Shown here: positions 41,649-55,063 of the stretch, piece after piece
How the letters are laid out: every line of letters begins with the position of its first letter
How positions within the stretch are numbered: position 1 is the first letter of the stretch
Source: G965205725 sp965205725
GTDB lineage: Bacteria; Pseudomonadota; Gammaproteobacteria; Pseudomonadales; Halieaceae
Assembly: GCA_965205725.1 (NCBI GenBank)
Contig: OZ242189.1
Coordinates: 1,674,001-1,738,000 of the forward strand
Reading direction: 5' to 3'
DNA: 64,000 bases
Notes under the pieces: model-generated
What the model was told of the DNA's origin: nothing
What the model saw: the letters and a program-made list of their open reading frames with translations, nothing else
The model's database searches: none
Position numbers and translations under genes: made by a program

Positions 41649-43020
41649 TGTTAGCAACAAATAGAAATGTCCGGTTCTGTAGCACATAGATTGTCCGCTT
41701 TTTGTTTGATTGCTGGAAGGCTCTATGAAGCGTCTTCCTGCCACCTTGGCTGAGCCGCGGACATTAGGCTGCAACCGGTAGTTCATCTGATATTGCCTGA
41801 CCCAAGGCGTCATATCTCGCCAGTTCTCGTGGACCGTGTTGAATCGAAAGAGTGCCATCGGGGTAACGTAGAACTTTGACCTTTGCCTTCACATAATGGC
41901 AGCGGTGGCGATCCGCAGGTATCTGCAGCACTAAGCCTTCAAAGTGTACGCAATTGTCCTTTCTCACCGTTCGCTCAAAGCGCTCACACAGGATGTCATC
42001 CAGCACCGATTTATCCCGGCACCCAACAAAGGCTGAGCCTTCTTCTGGCGGTGGCTGTGTAAACTCAGCGTTATAAGCCGTCAGGTAGGTCTCGGTCAGA
42101 TATTTATTGGCGCTGTCCATGTCCGTGATACCGGCCAGGGCCAACTCCTTGACCAACCGGTCCTGGTGGGTGCTAAACACACGCTCAGAGCGGCCTCGGG
42201 CCTCTGGTGAATAGGCCGGGATCATCTCAATACCCAACTGGCCCATCGCCCGCCCGAATTGCGTCAGGGTCACTTTGTCGACCTTCCCGCCTGCCTCAGG
42301 TGTTATCCAGTAATGGCTGCCTCGATCTGTATACAGAGAACAAAACAGACCGCGCCCTTCAATGACGTCACGAACACCCCGAAAGCTGCTCTGTGTCCCT
42401 TCTTCGTCGCAAAAGAACATCGAGTAGTGCTCATTAGTGGCATCATCCATGGTAACGATCAGGTCCCAGTACTGCCCAGGTACCCATTGATGCTGGCTGC
42501 CGTCCTGATGCAACATCATCCCCGGCCAGGGTGACCGGTCACGCTGTTTACGGTGGACGCCACGTTGAGATGCCTTCTTCACTGCGCCAGCCCCTTGCAA
42601 GGTATTCTTCACCCACGAGTAGCTGCGCTGGCCTCCCTCTCGTTTGTACCAGGAATAGTAGTGCTTCACATTCCAGCCCCTGTGCCGATTACGATACCGA
42701 TCCACCAGACGCATGACCTCGTCGACTGGAGCGCGGCGGTGCGATATCTGTGATAACCGTTTGTCGATGAGACCCTCCAGGCCCTCTTCCTCATATCGAT
42801 CAATGTAGCGGCGAAATGTCCGGTCACAAACCCCTAACAATCGCGCCGCCTCCTCCTGGGTCAGACGGCTCTCCGTCCAACCCCCATAAGCTTCCTCGAA
42901 TCTCATTAGTCGAGTCTCCTGTAGCCACTCTGTCCGTCTCATAAGCGCCCCTCCTCGGGGTCCTATGAGAACCGGACAGATCATGTGCTACAAGACCGGA
43001 CAGTTTATGTGTTACTAACA
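41649..43020 (-). mobile_element. IS1202/ISNCY-type insertion sequence, complete (1372 bp)
   Basis: The ends read TGTTAG(C/T)AACA in inverted orientation (41649 and 43020), with the GTCCGG and TGTAGCACAT blocks repeated inside each end. The flanks carry a 16-base direct repeat TGGAAAAGACTCAAGC at 41633-41648 and 43021-43036, an unusually long target duplication as known for IS1202 relatives. The insertion separates the integrase-type IS from sequence that was contiguous with it. Confidence 0.88.
41764..42942 (-). CDS. IS1202/ISNCY-type transposase
   Basis: This 392-residue protein has an N-terminal HTH (SRLTQEEAARLLGVCDRTFRRYIDRYEEEGLEGLID), a linker RGWNVKHYYSWYKREGG, and an integrase-like core: Asp in GMMLHQDGSQHQWVPG, Asp in LYTDRGSHYW and Glu in PAYSPEARGRSERVF. 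The C-terminal block is LQIPADRHRCHYVKAKVKVLRYPDG. GAGGAGGGG lies just upstream of the ATG at 42942, which rules out the longer frame from 42984. It is uninterrupted and probably active. Confidence 0.9.
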   Translation of the reverse strand: MRRTEWLQETRLMRFEEAYGGWTESRLTQEEAARLLGVCDRTFRRYIDRYEEEGLEGLIDKRLSQISHRRAPVDEVMRLVDRYRNRHRGWNVKHYYSWYKREGGQRSYSWVKNTLQGAGAVKKASQRGVHRKQRDRSPWPGMMLHQDGSQHQWVPGQYWDLIVTMDDATNEHYSMFFCDEEGTQSSFRGVRDVIEGRGLFCSLYTDRGSHYWITPEAGGKVDKVTLTQFGRAMGQLGIEMIPAYSPEARGRSERVFSTHQDRLVKELALAGITDMDSANKYLTETYLTAYNAEFTQPPPEEGSAFVGCRDKSVLDDILCERFERTVRKDNCVHFEGLVLQIPADRHRCHYVKAKVKVLRYPDGTLSIQHGPRELARYDALGQAISDELPVAA

Positions 43021-43113
43021 TGGAAAAGACTCAAGCTGGCAGAAGTAGGGTACAGGGTGTAGAATAACCCCCGCGATTGTTAATTCAACCACAACCAACA
43101 GAGAGTGCAAATC

Positions 43114-43527
43114 ATGATCAAACATTTTATTTTTTTAATATTCACTTTAACTTTTATAGCAGCCTGCGACCAGCGCGATGGCGCATCGGAGCAAACCGGT
43201 GAAGATGTCACGGAAGCAGTGGAAGCGGCAGACGATGATGTTATGGCCGATGATGTTATGGCCGATGATGTTATGGATAGCGCCGAAGGCGATGCGGCAG
43301 AAATGAGTGAAGGTATGGACGATATGCAAGATGGCGCTGAAGATGCTATGCAGGCAGTGGAAGCGGCAGTCGGTGATGTTATGGCCGATGATGTTATGGA
43401 TAGCGCCGAAGGCGATGCCACAGAAATGGGCGAAGGTATGGACGATATGCAAGATGGCGCTGAAGATGCTGTGCAGGCAGTGGAAGCGGCAGCCGGTGAT
43501 GTTATGGATAGTGCCGAAGGCAAATAG
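43114..43527 (+). CDS. Small acidic lipoprotein with 41-residue internal repeats
   Basis: This 137-residue protein has a lipoprotein signal (MIKHFIFLIFTLTFIAAC), and Asp follows the lipidated Cys, which in enterobacteria favours inner-membrane retention. The mature part is extremely acidic, built from a 41-residue unit (123 bases) containing DVMDSAEGDA, EGMDDMQDGAEDA and QAVEAA. The unit is present about twice plus partial copies at both ends, and DVMADDVMADDVM is itself a mini-repeat. AGAGAG lies eight bases before the ATG at 43114. I know of no function; possibilities are metal or cation binding or an envelope spacer. It is convergent with katG. Confidence 0.8.
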   Translation: MIKHFIFLIFTLTFIAACDQRDGASEQTGEDVTEAVEAADDDVMADDVMADDVMDSAEGDAAEMSEGMDDMQDGAEDAMQAVEAAVGDVMADDVMDSAEGDATEMGEGMDDMQDGAEDAVQAVEAAAGDVMDSAEGK

Positions 43528-43546
43528 CATAAAAGACTAACTACCA

Positions 43547-43577
43547 AAGGGGCCAACCGGGAAATCCCAGGCCCCTT
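43547..43577 (+). terminator. Hairpin after the acidic lipoprotein gene
   Basis: AAGGGGCC (43547-43554) pairs with GGCCCCTT (43570-43577) and the loop contains a further CGGG/CCCA pairing. No T-run follows. A second hairpin (GGGTCGA...TCGACCC, about 43630-43661) lies nearer the katG end and could serve the convergent gene. Confidence 0.5.
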
Positions 43578-43690
43578 CGGTTCAATACAGCAGTTCGATA
43601 CAGCCTCGAAATTAATCAATAAACCGGAGGGGTCGAAGTCCATTGTGATTGACCTCGACCCTATAGGTTTACTTGATCACTTATCCGGGT

Positions 43691-45919
43691 CTAAAAACGA
43701 TCCAGCGTCATAACTTTGACCCAGGCATCAACAAAGTCATTGACAAACTTGTCTCGAGCGTCGTTTGCTGCATAGACCTCTGCAACCGCACGTAGTTCAG
43801 AATGTGACCCGAACACCAGGTCAACGGGTGTAGCTGTCCATTTAAGGCTGCCTGTGCCGCGGTCGCGGCCTTCGTACACGTCATCTTCAGAGGATGATTT
43901 TTGCCACGCGGTCGACATATCAAGCAGGTTGATGAAGTAATCGTTGCTGAGGGTGCCGGGTTGATCGGTGAATACACCATGCCCGGCATCACCCGTATTG
44001 GCATTGAGCGCACGCAGGCCACCGACGAGGACTGTCATTTCAGGAACAGTCAGGGTGAGCATGTTGGCGCGGTCAACGAGCATTTCTGCGGGTGATCTGT
44101 AGTTGTCGCTACCAAAGTAGTTGCGAAATCCGTCTGCAGTTGGTTCAAGCACAGCGAACGAATTTACATCTGTTTGCTCTTGCGTTGCGTCGGTGCGCCC
44201 TGCCGTGAAGGGAACTTCCACCCCCTGCCCAGCTTGCTTTGCGGCCTGTTCAATAGCAGCGGAACCGCCCAGAACGATAAGGTCAGCCAGGGAAACCTGT
44301 CTTTTAGATGACTTGCCGTTGAACTCTTGCTGGATGCTTGCCAGGGTGTTCAATACCCTCGCCAGTTCTACCGGATTGTTTACTTGCCAATCTTTCTGGG
44401 GGGCCAGACGAATGCGCGCACCATTTGCACCACCGCGCATATCCGTGCCACGGAAACTGGCAGCGGATGCCCAGGCAGTTCTCACAAGTTCTGATATGCT
44501 CAAGCCCGAATCCAGTATCTTCGCTTTCAGTTTTTTGATGTCCAGACTGTTGACTGGAGCATAATCAGCAACAGGGACGGGGTCTTGCCAAAGCATCTCC
44601 TCGGTTGGAGCGTCTGCGCCAAGATAGCGTGCCCGTGGGCCCATATCGCGATGCGTTAGCTTGAACCAGGCCCTGGAGAAGGCGAGTTCGAATTCTTTTG
44701 GGTCTCCGTGGAAGCGCTTTGCAATCTCCCGGTAGTTTGGGTCAAACTTCAGAGCAAGGTCGGATGTCAGCATGATAGGGGCATGTCGTTTCGACGGATC
44801 ATGTGCGTCTGGCACCAGGTTTGCTGCCTGACCATCAGCGGGAATCCACTGCGTGGCACCAGCCGGGCTTTTTGTTTGTACCCAGTCGTAGGCAAACAGG
44901 TTGTCAAAGAAGTTGGTAGTCCAGGCTGTTGGGTTGAATGTCCAGGCACCTTCTAAACCACTGCCAATAGTGTCGCCACCTCTACCGCTGCCACATTTGT
45001 TTTTCCAGCCCAGGCCCTGTTCTTCAAGAGCAGCGGCCGCAGGTTCGGCCCCGACACAGCCGCCAGGGCCACGGGCACCGTGCGCCTTGCCGAAGGTGTG
45101 CCCACCGGCGATGAGTGCGACGGTTTCTTCGTCGTTCATGGCCATGCGGCCAAAGGTATCGCGAATATCATGGGCTGACAGGAGCGGGTCGGGATTGCCG
45201 TTTGGCCCTTCAGGATTAACGTAGATTAACCCCATTTGAACAGCGGCAAGCGGCTCTTGGAGCTTTCTGTCGCCACTCTTTTTATCGCGAGAGTAACGCT
45301 CGTCTGCCAGGAATTCGTGCTCTGGCCCCCAAAAAACCAGGTCGGCCTCCCAGTCGTCTTCGCGGCCACCAGCAAAACCAAAGGTTTTGAAGCCCATGGA
45401 TTCCAGCGCAATATTGCCTGTCAGCACCATCAAATCGGCCCATGAAATCTTGCGTCCATGTTTTTGCTTGATGGGCCAAAGTAACCGTCGGGCCTTGTCG
45501 AGGTTAACATTGTCAGGCCAACTGTTGAGCGGTTCGAATCGTTGTTGGCCGCCGCCAGCACCACCGCGGCCATCGGCTACACGGTATACACCGGCGCTGT
45601 GCCATGCCATGCGAATAAAAAACGGCCCGTAGTGGCCGTAATCTGATGGCCACCAGTCTTGAGAGTCGGTCATTAGTGTCTCGATGTCTTGCTTTAGCGC
45701 ATCGAGGTCGAGACTTTGAAATTCTTCAGCGTAGTTGAAGTCTTCTCCCATGGGGTTGGACTCGATACCGTGCTGACGAAGCGGGCTGAGATCAAGTGTC
45801 TCAGGCCACCAGAATTGGTTTGATTTAGCCTTGCCTTCAGCGATAGACAAGTTAAGGGGCGCGAGTGACGCGAGTGTTATCGCCATGACAGCGACCAGGA
45901 ATTTCGTTTGTCTGAGCAT
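43691..45919 (-). CDS. katG: Exported catalase-peroxidase
   Basis: This bifunctional heme enzyme of about 742 residues decomposes hydrogen peroxide. From the ATG at 45919 the distal triad Arg103-Trp106-His107 (RMAWHSAG), the Trp-Tyr-Met adduct residues Trp106, Tyr233 and Met259, and the proximal heme ligand His274 (GGHTFG) are all present. The C-terminal, heme-free half is complete. The first 27 or so residues (MLRQTKFLVAVMAITLASLAP) form a clear Sec signal peptide absent from ordinary cytoplasmic KatG, so the enzyme is probably periplasmic, as known for KatP-type proteins. The ribosome site GGAGG is part of a tandem duplication (45921-45952). It stands alone between IS debris and the rRNA operon. 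Confidence 0.93.
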   Translation of the reverse strand: MLRQTKFLVAVMAITLASLAPLNLSIAEGKAKSNQFWWPETLDLSPLRQHGIESNPMGEDFNYAEEFQSLDLDALKQDIETLMTDSQDWWPSDYGHYGPFFIRMAWHSAGVYRVADGRGGAGGGQQRFEPLNSWPDNVNLDKARRLLWPIKQKHGRKISWADLMVLTGNIALESMGFKTFGFAGGREDDWEADLVFWGPEHEFLADERYSRDKKSGDRKLQEPLAAVQMGLIYVNPEGPNGNPDPLLSAHDIRDTFGRMAMNDEETVALIAGGHTFGKAHGARGPGGCVGAEPAAAALEEQGLGWKNKCGSGRGGDTIGSGLEGAWTFNPTAWTTNFFDNLFAYDWVQTKSPAGATQWIPADGQAANLVPDAHDPSKRHAPIMLTSDLALKFDPNYREIAKRFHGDPKEFELAFSRAWFKLTHRDMGPRARYLGADAPTEEMLWQDPVPVADYAPVNSLDIKKLKAKILDSGLSISELVRTAWASAASFRGTDMRGGANGARIRLAPQKDWQVNNPVELARVLNTLASIQQEFNGKSSKRQVSLADLIVLGGSAAIEQAAKQAGQGVEVPFTAGRTDATQEQTDVNSFAVLEPTADGFRNYFGSDNYRSPAEMLVDRANMLTLTVPEMTVLVGGLRALNANTGDAGHGVFTDQPGTLSNDYFINLLDMSTAWQKSSSEDDVYEGRDRGTGSLKWTATPVDLVFGSHSELRAVAEVYAANDARDKFVNDFVDAWVKVMTLDRF

Positions 45920-45920
45920 T

Positions 45921-45952
45921 GAATTCTTACCTCCAGGAATTCTTACCTCCAG
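45921..45952 (-). repeat. Tandem 16-base duplication containing the katG ribosome site
   Basis: GAATTCTTACCTCCAG occurs twice head to tail (45921-45936 and 45937-45952). On the katG strand each copy supplies GGAGGTAAGAATTC, so two strong Shine-Dalgarno sequences stand in series before the ATG at 45919; the nearer has about ten bases of spacing. Confidence 0.85.
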
Positions 45953-46121
45953 GGTTTGGGTTTGGATTATAACTCCCAAAGCACTTAGATGACAGTTCGT
46001 GCAAAGGTCTCAGAATAAGATTGAGCCATTGGGGGGTGTTAAAAATTTTGTGCCCATTCTTTAACTTGCAGCATATACCAAGCCACCACCAGACCACCAC
46101 AGTCCAGTGCATGGTGCACCA

Positions 46122-46158
46122 AATAAAAAAACCCCAACCAGTCTCCTGATTGGGGTTT
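46122..46158 (-). terminator. Intrinsic terminator of the rRNA operon
   Basis: On the - strand AAACCCCAATCAG pairs with CTGGTTGGGGTTT (one G-T pair) with a short GAGA loop and is followed by TTTTATT. It lies just past the 3' end of the 5S gene. Confidence 0.9.
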
Positions 46159-46168
46159 CGATTTAGAA

Positions 46169-46285
46169 GCCTGGCGATGACCTACTCTCACATGGAGAAA
46201 CTCCACACTACCATCGGCGATGCACCGTTTCACTACTGAGTTCGGAATGGGGTCAGGTGGTTCCAGTACTCTATGGTCGCCAGGC
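46169..46285 (-). rRNA. rrf: 5S ribosomal RNA
   Basis: The - strand reads GCCTGGCGACCATAGAGTAC and ends GGTCATCGCCAGGC, the self-complementary ends of gammaproteobacterial 5S rRNA, with the internal CCGAACTCAGTAGTGAAACG block conserved. The ends are good to within a base or two. It is the last gene of the rRNA operon. Confidence 0.95.
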
Positions 46286-46484
46286 AAAACTGTTTGCCCG
46301 ATACCTATTCATAGATCATAGATACTCATAGATACTCATAGATATCCAGGCTGATTCGGTATGTCCAAACCCCTCTCTTAAAAGGACAAGGACTGATTAA
46401 GCTGGAGTTCAATCTTACTTCTAGTCTTACTGCAACTTGCGCACATCCATAGTATTTGTCTTTCCAACAAATTACTTAGATTAT
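46286..46484 (-). other. 23S-5S spacer with short tandem repeat
   Basis: The spacer contains three near-identical copies of CATAGATACT (about 46310-46346). It also includes the 3' strand of the 23S processing stem: TTAGATTATATGGTCAAG around the mature 3' end pairs with the sequence flanking the 5' end at about 49413-49430. Confidence 0.6.
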
Positions 46485-49413
<2,929 letters not shown>

Positions 49414-49915
49414 ATATAATCTAAATCATCTAGTCAAAAACTTGCCCCAGATCCCCTTTTAAATCGACTCACCGCTGTCAGGCGGCTTTTAATCAAGACC
49501 CGGGCATACTATTGCAGTTTGCTCAATCTAGACTCACGCGACTAACGCTCCTCTAAAACAATTCAAACAAACTCGCCGGATGTGACACTTAAGTCACAGT
49601 TATTACTTTGATTTTCTGACAACACACCGTTGGAATGTATGTGCCATCAGATGAACTCTTTCTTCTTAAACTCGTCTCGATCAGCACAGCGCTCTATACA
49701 GAGCACGCGCCGCTCTTTCAGAATCCAAAAAGGATTTGTTTCAATTGTCCTGCTTACACCCAATCCCGAAGGATTCAGTAAAGCATTCCAATCTCAACTC
49801 AGCTTAATCTATCTTGTTAAAGAACATTCTGGTCGTTAAAACCAGAGCTAATCTCTCTCAATCTATATAGATCAAGAGCCATTAGCTGTGGCCTTGTGAT
49901 GCGTTCATAAGAGAA
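49414..49915 (-). promoter_or_regulatory. tRNA-Ala to 23S spacer with boxA antitermination site
   Basis: On the - strand TGTTCTTTAACAA (49814-49826) is a near-perfect match to the bacterial rRNA boxA, where NusB/NusE load to prevent premature termination. No gene is seen in the rest of the spacer. Confidence 0.7.
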
Positions 49916-49991
49916 TGGTGGAGCTATGCGGGATCGAACCGCAGACCTCTTCCGTGCAAGGGAAGCGCTCTCCCAGCTGAGCTATAGCCCC
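49916..49991 (-). tRNA. tRNA-Ala (TGC anticodon)
   Basis: The 76-base cloverleaf begins GGGGCTATAGCTCAGCTGGG, has anticodon loop CTTGCAC (anticodon TGC) on a CTTCC/GGAAG stem, T-loop GGTTCGATCC, and an encoded CCA end. It is the second tRNA of the 16S-23S spacer. Confidence 0.97.
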
Positions 49992-50045
49992 GTACTTTCA
50001 AATAGGCTCAATCCTCACCAACTCACTATTTGGCAATAGCAACAT

Positions 50046-50122
<77 letters not shown>

Positions 50123-50236
50123 ATGCCTCTCACATAAAGAGTCAGGCGGGTCTGCCGACCCTGGCAATACTCTCGCATCAACCGTTAAGACAAAGACAGG
50201 TGTGTGGACACTTGAAAAAGGTTTCACATCATCGTT

Positions 50237-51772
<1,536 letters not shown>

Positions 51773-52215
51773 ATCTTTAGCCTCCACCTAAAGGTAGGAG
51801 GGTCAGTTTTCCAGATAACTCCGGCCAACTGACAAATCCAAGCCCAGATACATTAATCGTAAATCAGTAATTCAATGAATCAATGAGTCACTTGTATCTG
51901 AATATTTCAAATATGAAATACCCTCAACAAGTGCCCACACATCTGTCTTTATCTCAATGTTAAACAACTCTGCTTAGCGCTTGGGCCGCAGAACCTCACG
52001 GGGTTACCCCCGAAGAGGACGCGCATAATACGCATATCACCCTTCCTTGGCAACTAAAATATCAACTTAATCCAAGATATTTCCAAATGCCTCAAACTCA
52101 GCGAACCGCTACCAGCAACTCATTGATTAATAGGCATTTTTGGACGACACCTTGCTGCATCTTTGTGCGACTTTATGCGCCGCCAGTTGAGAAAGTGGGC
52201 TTTCTCAGAGTGAAT
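51773..52215 (-). promoter_or_regulatory. rRNA operon leader and promoter
   Basis: On the - strand TTGCCA (52049-52054) is separated by exactly 17 bases from TATTAT (52026-52031) and followed by a GC-rich discriminator (GCGCGTCC). This is the form of a growth-rate- and ppGpp-controlled rRNA promoter, and would start transcription about 250 bases upstream of 16S. No gene lies in this stretch. Confidence 0.75.
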
Positions 52216-53517
52216 TTAATTGAGTTCAAAAAGATGGTATTTCTTCTTACCTAATTTTGCCAGATAGAAGCGGTTGCAGAGTGCTCTCTCCGGAGCAAAA
52301 CTAGCACTTGGATTGGCATTGTCGTCGGCACTAAGCACCTCGCCATTCACATAGACCGCCCCTCTACTCAGAGCATCTTTAACTTGCTTGCCCGAAACAA
52401 CCATACCCGCATCGGTAAAAATCTGAGTCACTGTGGCGCCACCCAGGGCACCGCGCTGCAACGAAGTTGAGGGCAGGCCGTCCAGTTGCAATTGCTCTAA
52501 ATCAGATTCTGAGAGTTCAGTAACTGAGCCGTTAAACAGGGCTTCAGTAATTCGCATAGCCGCTTCAAGGCCGCCAGCACCGTGGGCTAACTCTGTAACT
52601 TCTTTGGCAAGTATTCTCTGCGCTTCAGGTCTGTCGCTCCTCCCCCGGTCGGCAGACTCAATGTCGGCGATGTCATCGCAGTCAAGAAAGGTGAAATAAC
52701 GCAAGAATTTGTAGGCATCTGCATCTGCGGTATTTAGCCAAAATTGGTAGAACGTGTAGGGAGAAGTGCGTTTCGCGTCCAACCAGATTGTCCCGCTTTC
52801 GGTCTTGCCAAATTTCGTACCATCAGCTTTTGTAACCAGTGGCATGGTTAGACCAAACGCCTGGCTGCCATGTAACCGACGGTTGAGGTCAATACCTCCG
52901 GTAATATTTCCCCACTGATCAGAGCCGCCTATCTGCAAAGAGCAGTTATGCAGCTTGCTGAGCTCTGAGAAATCGTATGATTGCAGAATCATATATGTGA
53001 ACTCAGTAAAACTGATGCCACTCCCTTCTCGCTCAATTCTCTGCTTAACAGACTCCTTCTGGATCATGGCATTCACAGAAAAATGCTTGCCAATATCCCT
53101 CAAGAACGTCAGCACATCCATGTCCGCTGTCCAATCAAGATTATTGACTACCTGAGCCGAGTTCTCACCACAATCAAAATCGATAAAAGCAGAAACCTGA
53201 TCTCGAATTTTATCGACCCAGCCTGAAACCACTTCGGGCGTATTAAGTTGTCGCTCCTGAGCTTTGAAACTAGGGTCACCAACCAAACCCGTTGCGCCAC
53301 CTACAAGTGCAATTGGGCGGTGCCCTGCAAGCTGAAAACGGCGCAACATCAAAAGAGGGACAAGTGAACCAATATGCAAACTGTCCGCTGTCGGGTCAAA
53401 GCCACAATAGAGTGTGCGCGAACCAGTGGCGAGGTGTTCTTCCAGCGCATCTTCACTGGTGAGCTGGAAAACCAGTTCCCGTGCTTTTAGTTCTTCAATT
53501 ATTGATATACTGCTCAT
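52216..53517 (-). CDS. tyrS: Tyrosyl-tRNA synthetase
   Basis: This 433-residue class I synthetase has the HIGH-type motif HIGS (48-51), the tyrosine-pocket GFDPTADS before it, QIGGSDQWGNI, the KMSKS-type KFGKTESG and a C-terminal S4 RNA-binding domain (VSGKQVKDALSRGAVYVNGE). It charges tRNA-Tyr in the cytoplasm. The frame extends 57 codons upstream, but homology begins at the ATG at 53517. It lies directly upstream of the rRNA operon on the same strand, an arrangement I recall also from Pseudomonas, and is divergent from the M23 peptidase gene. Confidence 0.96.
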   Translation of the reverse strand: MSSISIIEELKARELVFQLTSEDALEEHLATGSRTLYCGFDPTADSLHIGSLVPLLMLRRFQLAGHRPIALVGGATGLVGDPSFKAQERQLNTPEVVSGWVDKIRDQVSAFIDFDCGENSAQVVNNLDWTADMDVLTFLRDIGKHFSVNAMIQKESVKQRIEREGSGISFTEFTYMILQSYDFSELSKLHNCSLQIGGSDQWGNITGGIDLNRRLHGSQAFGLTMPLVTKADGTKFGKTESGTIWLDAKRTSPYTFYQFWLNTADADAYKFLRYFTFLDCDDIADIESADRGRSDRPEAQRILAKEVTELAHGAGGLEAAMRITEALFNGSVTELSESDLEQLQLDGLPSTSLQRGALGGATVTQIFTDAGMVVSGKQVKDALSRGAVYVNGEVLSADDNANPSASFAPERALCNRFYLAKLGKKKYHLFELN

Positions 53518-53657
53518 AAAAAGTACTGTGCGCGCGTGAAGCGCGAACCATACCGAAACCCAGATCAAATGCAAGCAAAGTGGACAGGTGCTGCCCCCTC
53601 GCAATGGTATTTTGCTATACTGGCGCGCAAACAAGAAACAAGTAGTTAAAACGACCG

Positions 53658-55043
53658 ATGATCGGAGTACCTCGCATTGCTGGCGCAACTAGCCTGGCGA
53701 ATAAAACTAACTTTCCCAAACAACATTTGTTGCTTATAGTTGCTCTCGCTTTGGTACTTGGGGCGCTTGGGGCGCTTTTGGGTCTTACTCCAGGTTCTGT
53801 GGAAGCGAACAAGGCACCCGACAAGACAATCATCCCGATTGCAATAGCAGCTACACCAGCACCTACCATTGAACCCGAACCAACGCTAGTTCCAGAGCCT
53901 GTGATCACCTGGTCTGACTTCAAAGTGAAATCTGGCGACAACTTATCCAGGGTATTTCAACGTGCTGGCCTTAACGACGCCGCTGTATTTCATATCGTCA
54001 AGAAAGCCGATAACGGTTCAGCGCTCACTAAAATCTTTCCGGGCCAAAGACTGGGCTTCCAGTTGGATGCACAGGGTGGGCTCGTTGCATTGCGCTACCA
54101 GAAATCGGCGCTTGAAACAGTGATTTACGAGCGTACTGAGAATGGCTATAACGTGGAAACAGTGATTCTTGACCCCGAGCGACGACGCACCTTCGCCTCT
54201 GCAACCATTGACAACTCGTTGTTTCTAGCAGGTGAAGCCGCTGGAATGTCCGAAAACACTATTATGGAGCTAGCTAATATATTTGGTGGCGTTATTGATT
54301 TTGTACTGGACCCTCGCAAGGGCGATAAATTTTACGTACTTTATGAAGAGCTATATTTAGACGGCAAAAAAATCGACAACGGAGACATTCTGGCAGCAGA
54401 GTTCATCAACCAAGGCCAGTCGCACTCGGCCTATATCTATGCCGACGAAGATGGCAATGAGAGCTACTTTTCAAGGGATGGTATCAGTATGCGCAAAGCC
54501 TTCATGCTCGCACCTCTGGACTTCACCAGAGTAAGCTCAAACTTTAATATGCGTCGGCTACATCCAATCTACAAAACAACAAGACCTCACCGAGGTACCG
54601 ATTACGCTGCACCCAGGGGCACGCCGGTATTTGCCGCTGGCGACGGCCGTGTTATTCAGGCGGGTTATACCAAAGCTAACGGAAACTACGTGGTCATCCA
54701 GCACGGTGATCAATTCACCACCAAATACCTGCACTTGCACAAACGTAAAATCAGGAGAGGTGCTCGGGTGAAGCAGCATCAAGTTATTGGCACCGTTGGC
54801 GCGACCGGGGCAGCAACAGGATCACACCTACACTACGAATTCCTGGTTAACGGGGTGCATCGAAACCCGCGTACGATACACAAGAAATTACCAAAGGCTA
54901 AAAGCCTGAAAGCCGAAGAACTCGCCAATTTTCAAGAGCAGATTCAACCCCTGCTTTCACAATTCGCATTTCTTCGGCAGGCAAAAACTGCTATGACAGA
55001 GCCAATCAACAGCTCAATCAATAACTCAGCCTCGATGCTCTAA
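53658..55043 (+). CDS. M23-family peptidoglycan endopeptidase (MepM-like)
   Basis: This 461-residue envelope protein has one N-terminal membrane anchor (about 23-44, LLLIVALALVLGALGALLGL) and a Pro/Glu-rich linker. A LysM/OapA-like domain follows (FKVKSGDNLSRVFQRAGL), then a C-terminal lysostaphin-type metallopeptidase with zinc ligands His311 and Asp315 (HRGTDYA) and His390/His392 (HLHYE). It cuts peptide cross-links so that new wall can be inserted. It is divergent from tyrS and 20 bases upstream of anmK, linking wall growth with recycling. Confidence 0.92.
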   Translation: MIGVPRIAGATSLANKTNFPKQHLLLIVALALVLGALGALLGLTPGSVEANKAPDKTIIPIAIAATPAPTIEPEPTLVPEPVITWSDFKVKSGDNLSRVFQRAGLNDAAVFHIVKKADNGSALTKIFPGQRLGFQLDAQGGLVALRYQKSALETVIYERTENGYNVETVILDPERRRTFASATIDNSLFLAGEAAGMSENTIMELANIFGGVIDFVLDPRKGDKFYVLYEELYLDGKKIDNGDILAAEFINQGQSHSAYIYADEDGNESYFSRDGISMRKAFMLAPLDFTRVSSNFNMRRLHPIYKTTRPHRGTDYAAPRGTPVFAAGDGRVIQAGYTKANGNYVVIQHGDQFTTKYLHLHKRKIRRGARVKQHQVIGTVGATGAATGSHLHYEFLVNGVHRNPRTIHKKLPKAKSLKAEELANFQEQIQPLLSQFAFLRQAKTAMTEPINSSINNSASML

Positions 55044-55063
55044 CTATCAAGCTCTAGCTATCA

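Noticed and set aside
43210..43520. Tandem DNA repeats as a possible CRISPR array
   Set aside because: The 123-base units are contiguous, in frame and coding, with no spacer structure and no cas genes nearby.
43080..43643. 187-codon open frame on the - strand, Ser/Ala/Ile-rich
   Set aside because: It is the antisense of the acidic repeat lipoprotein; repeats in the coding strand keep the opposite frame open, and it lacks a ribosome site.
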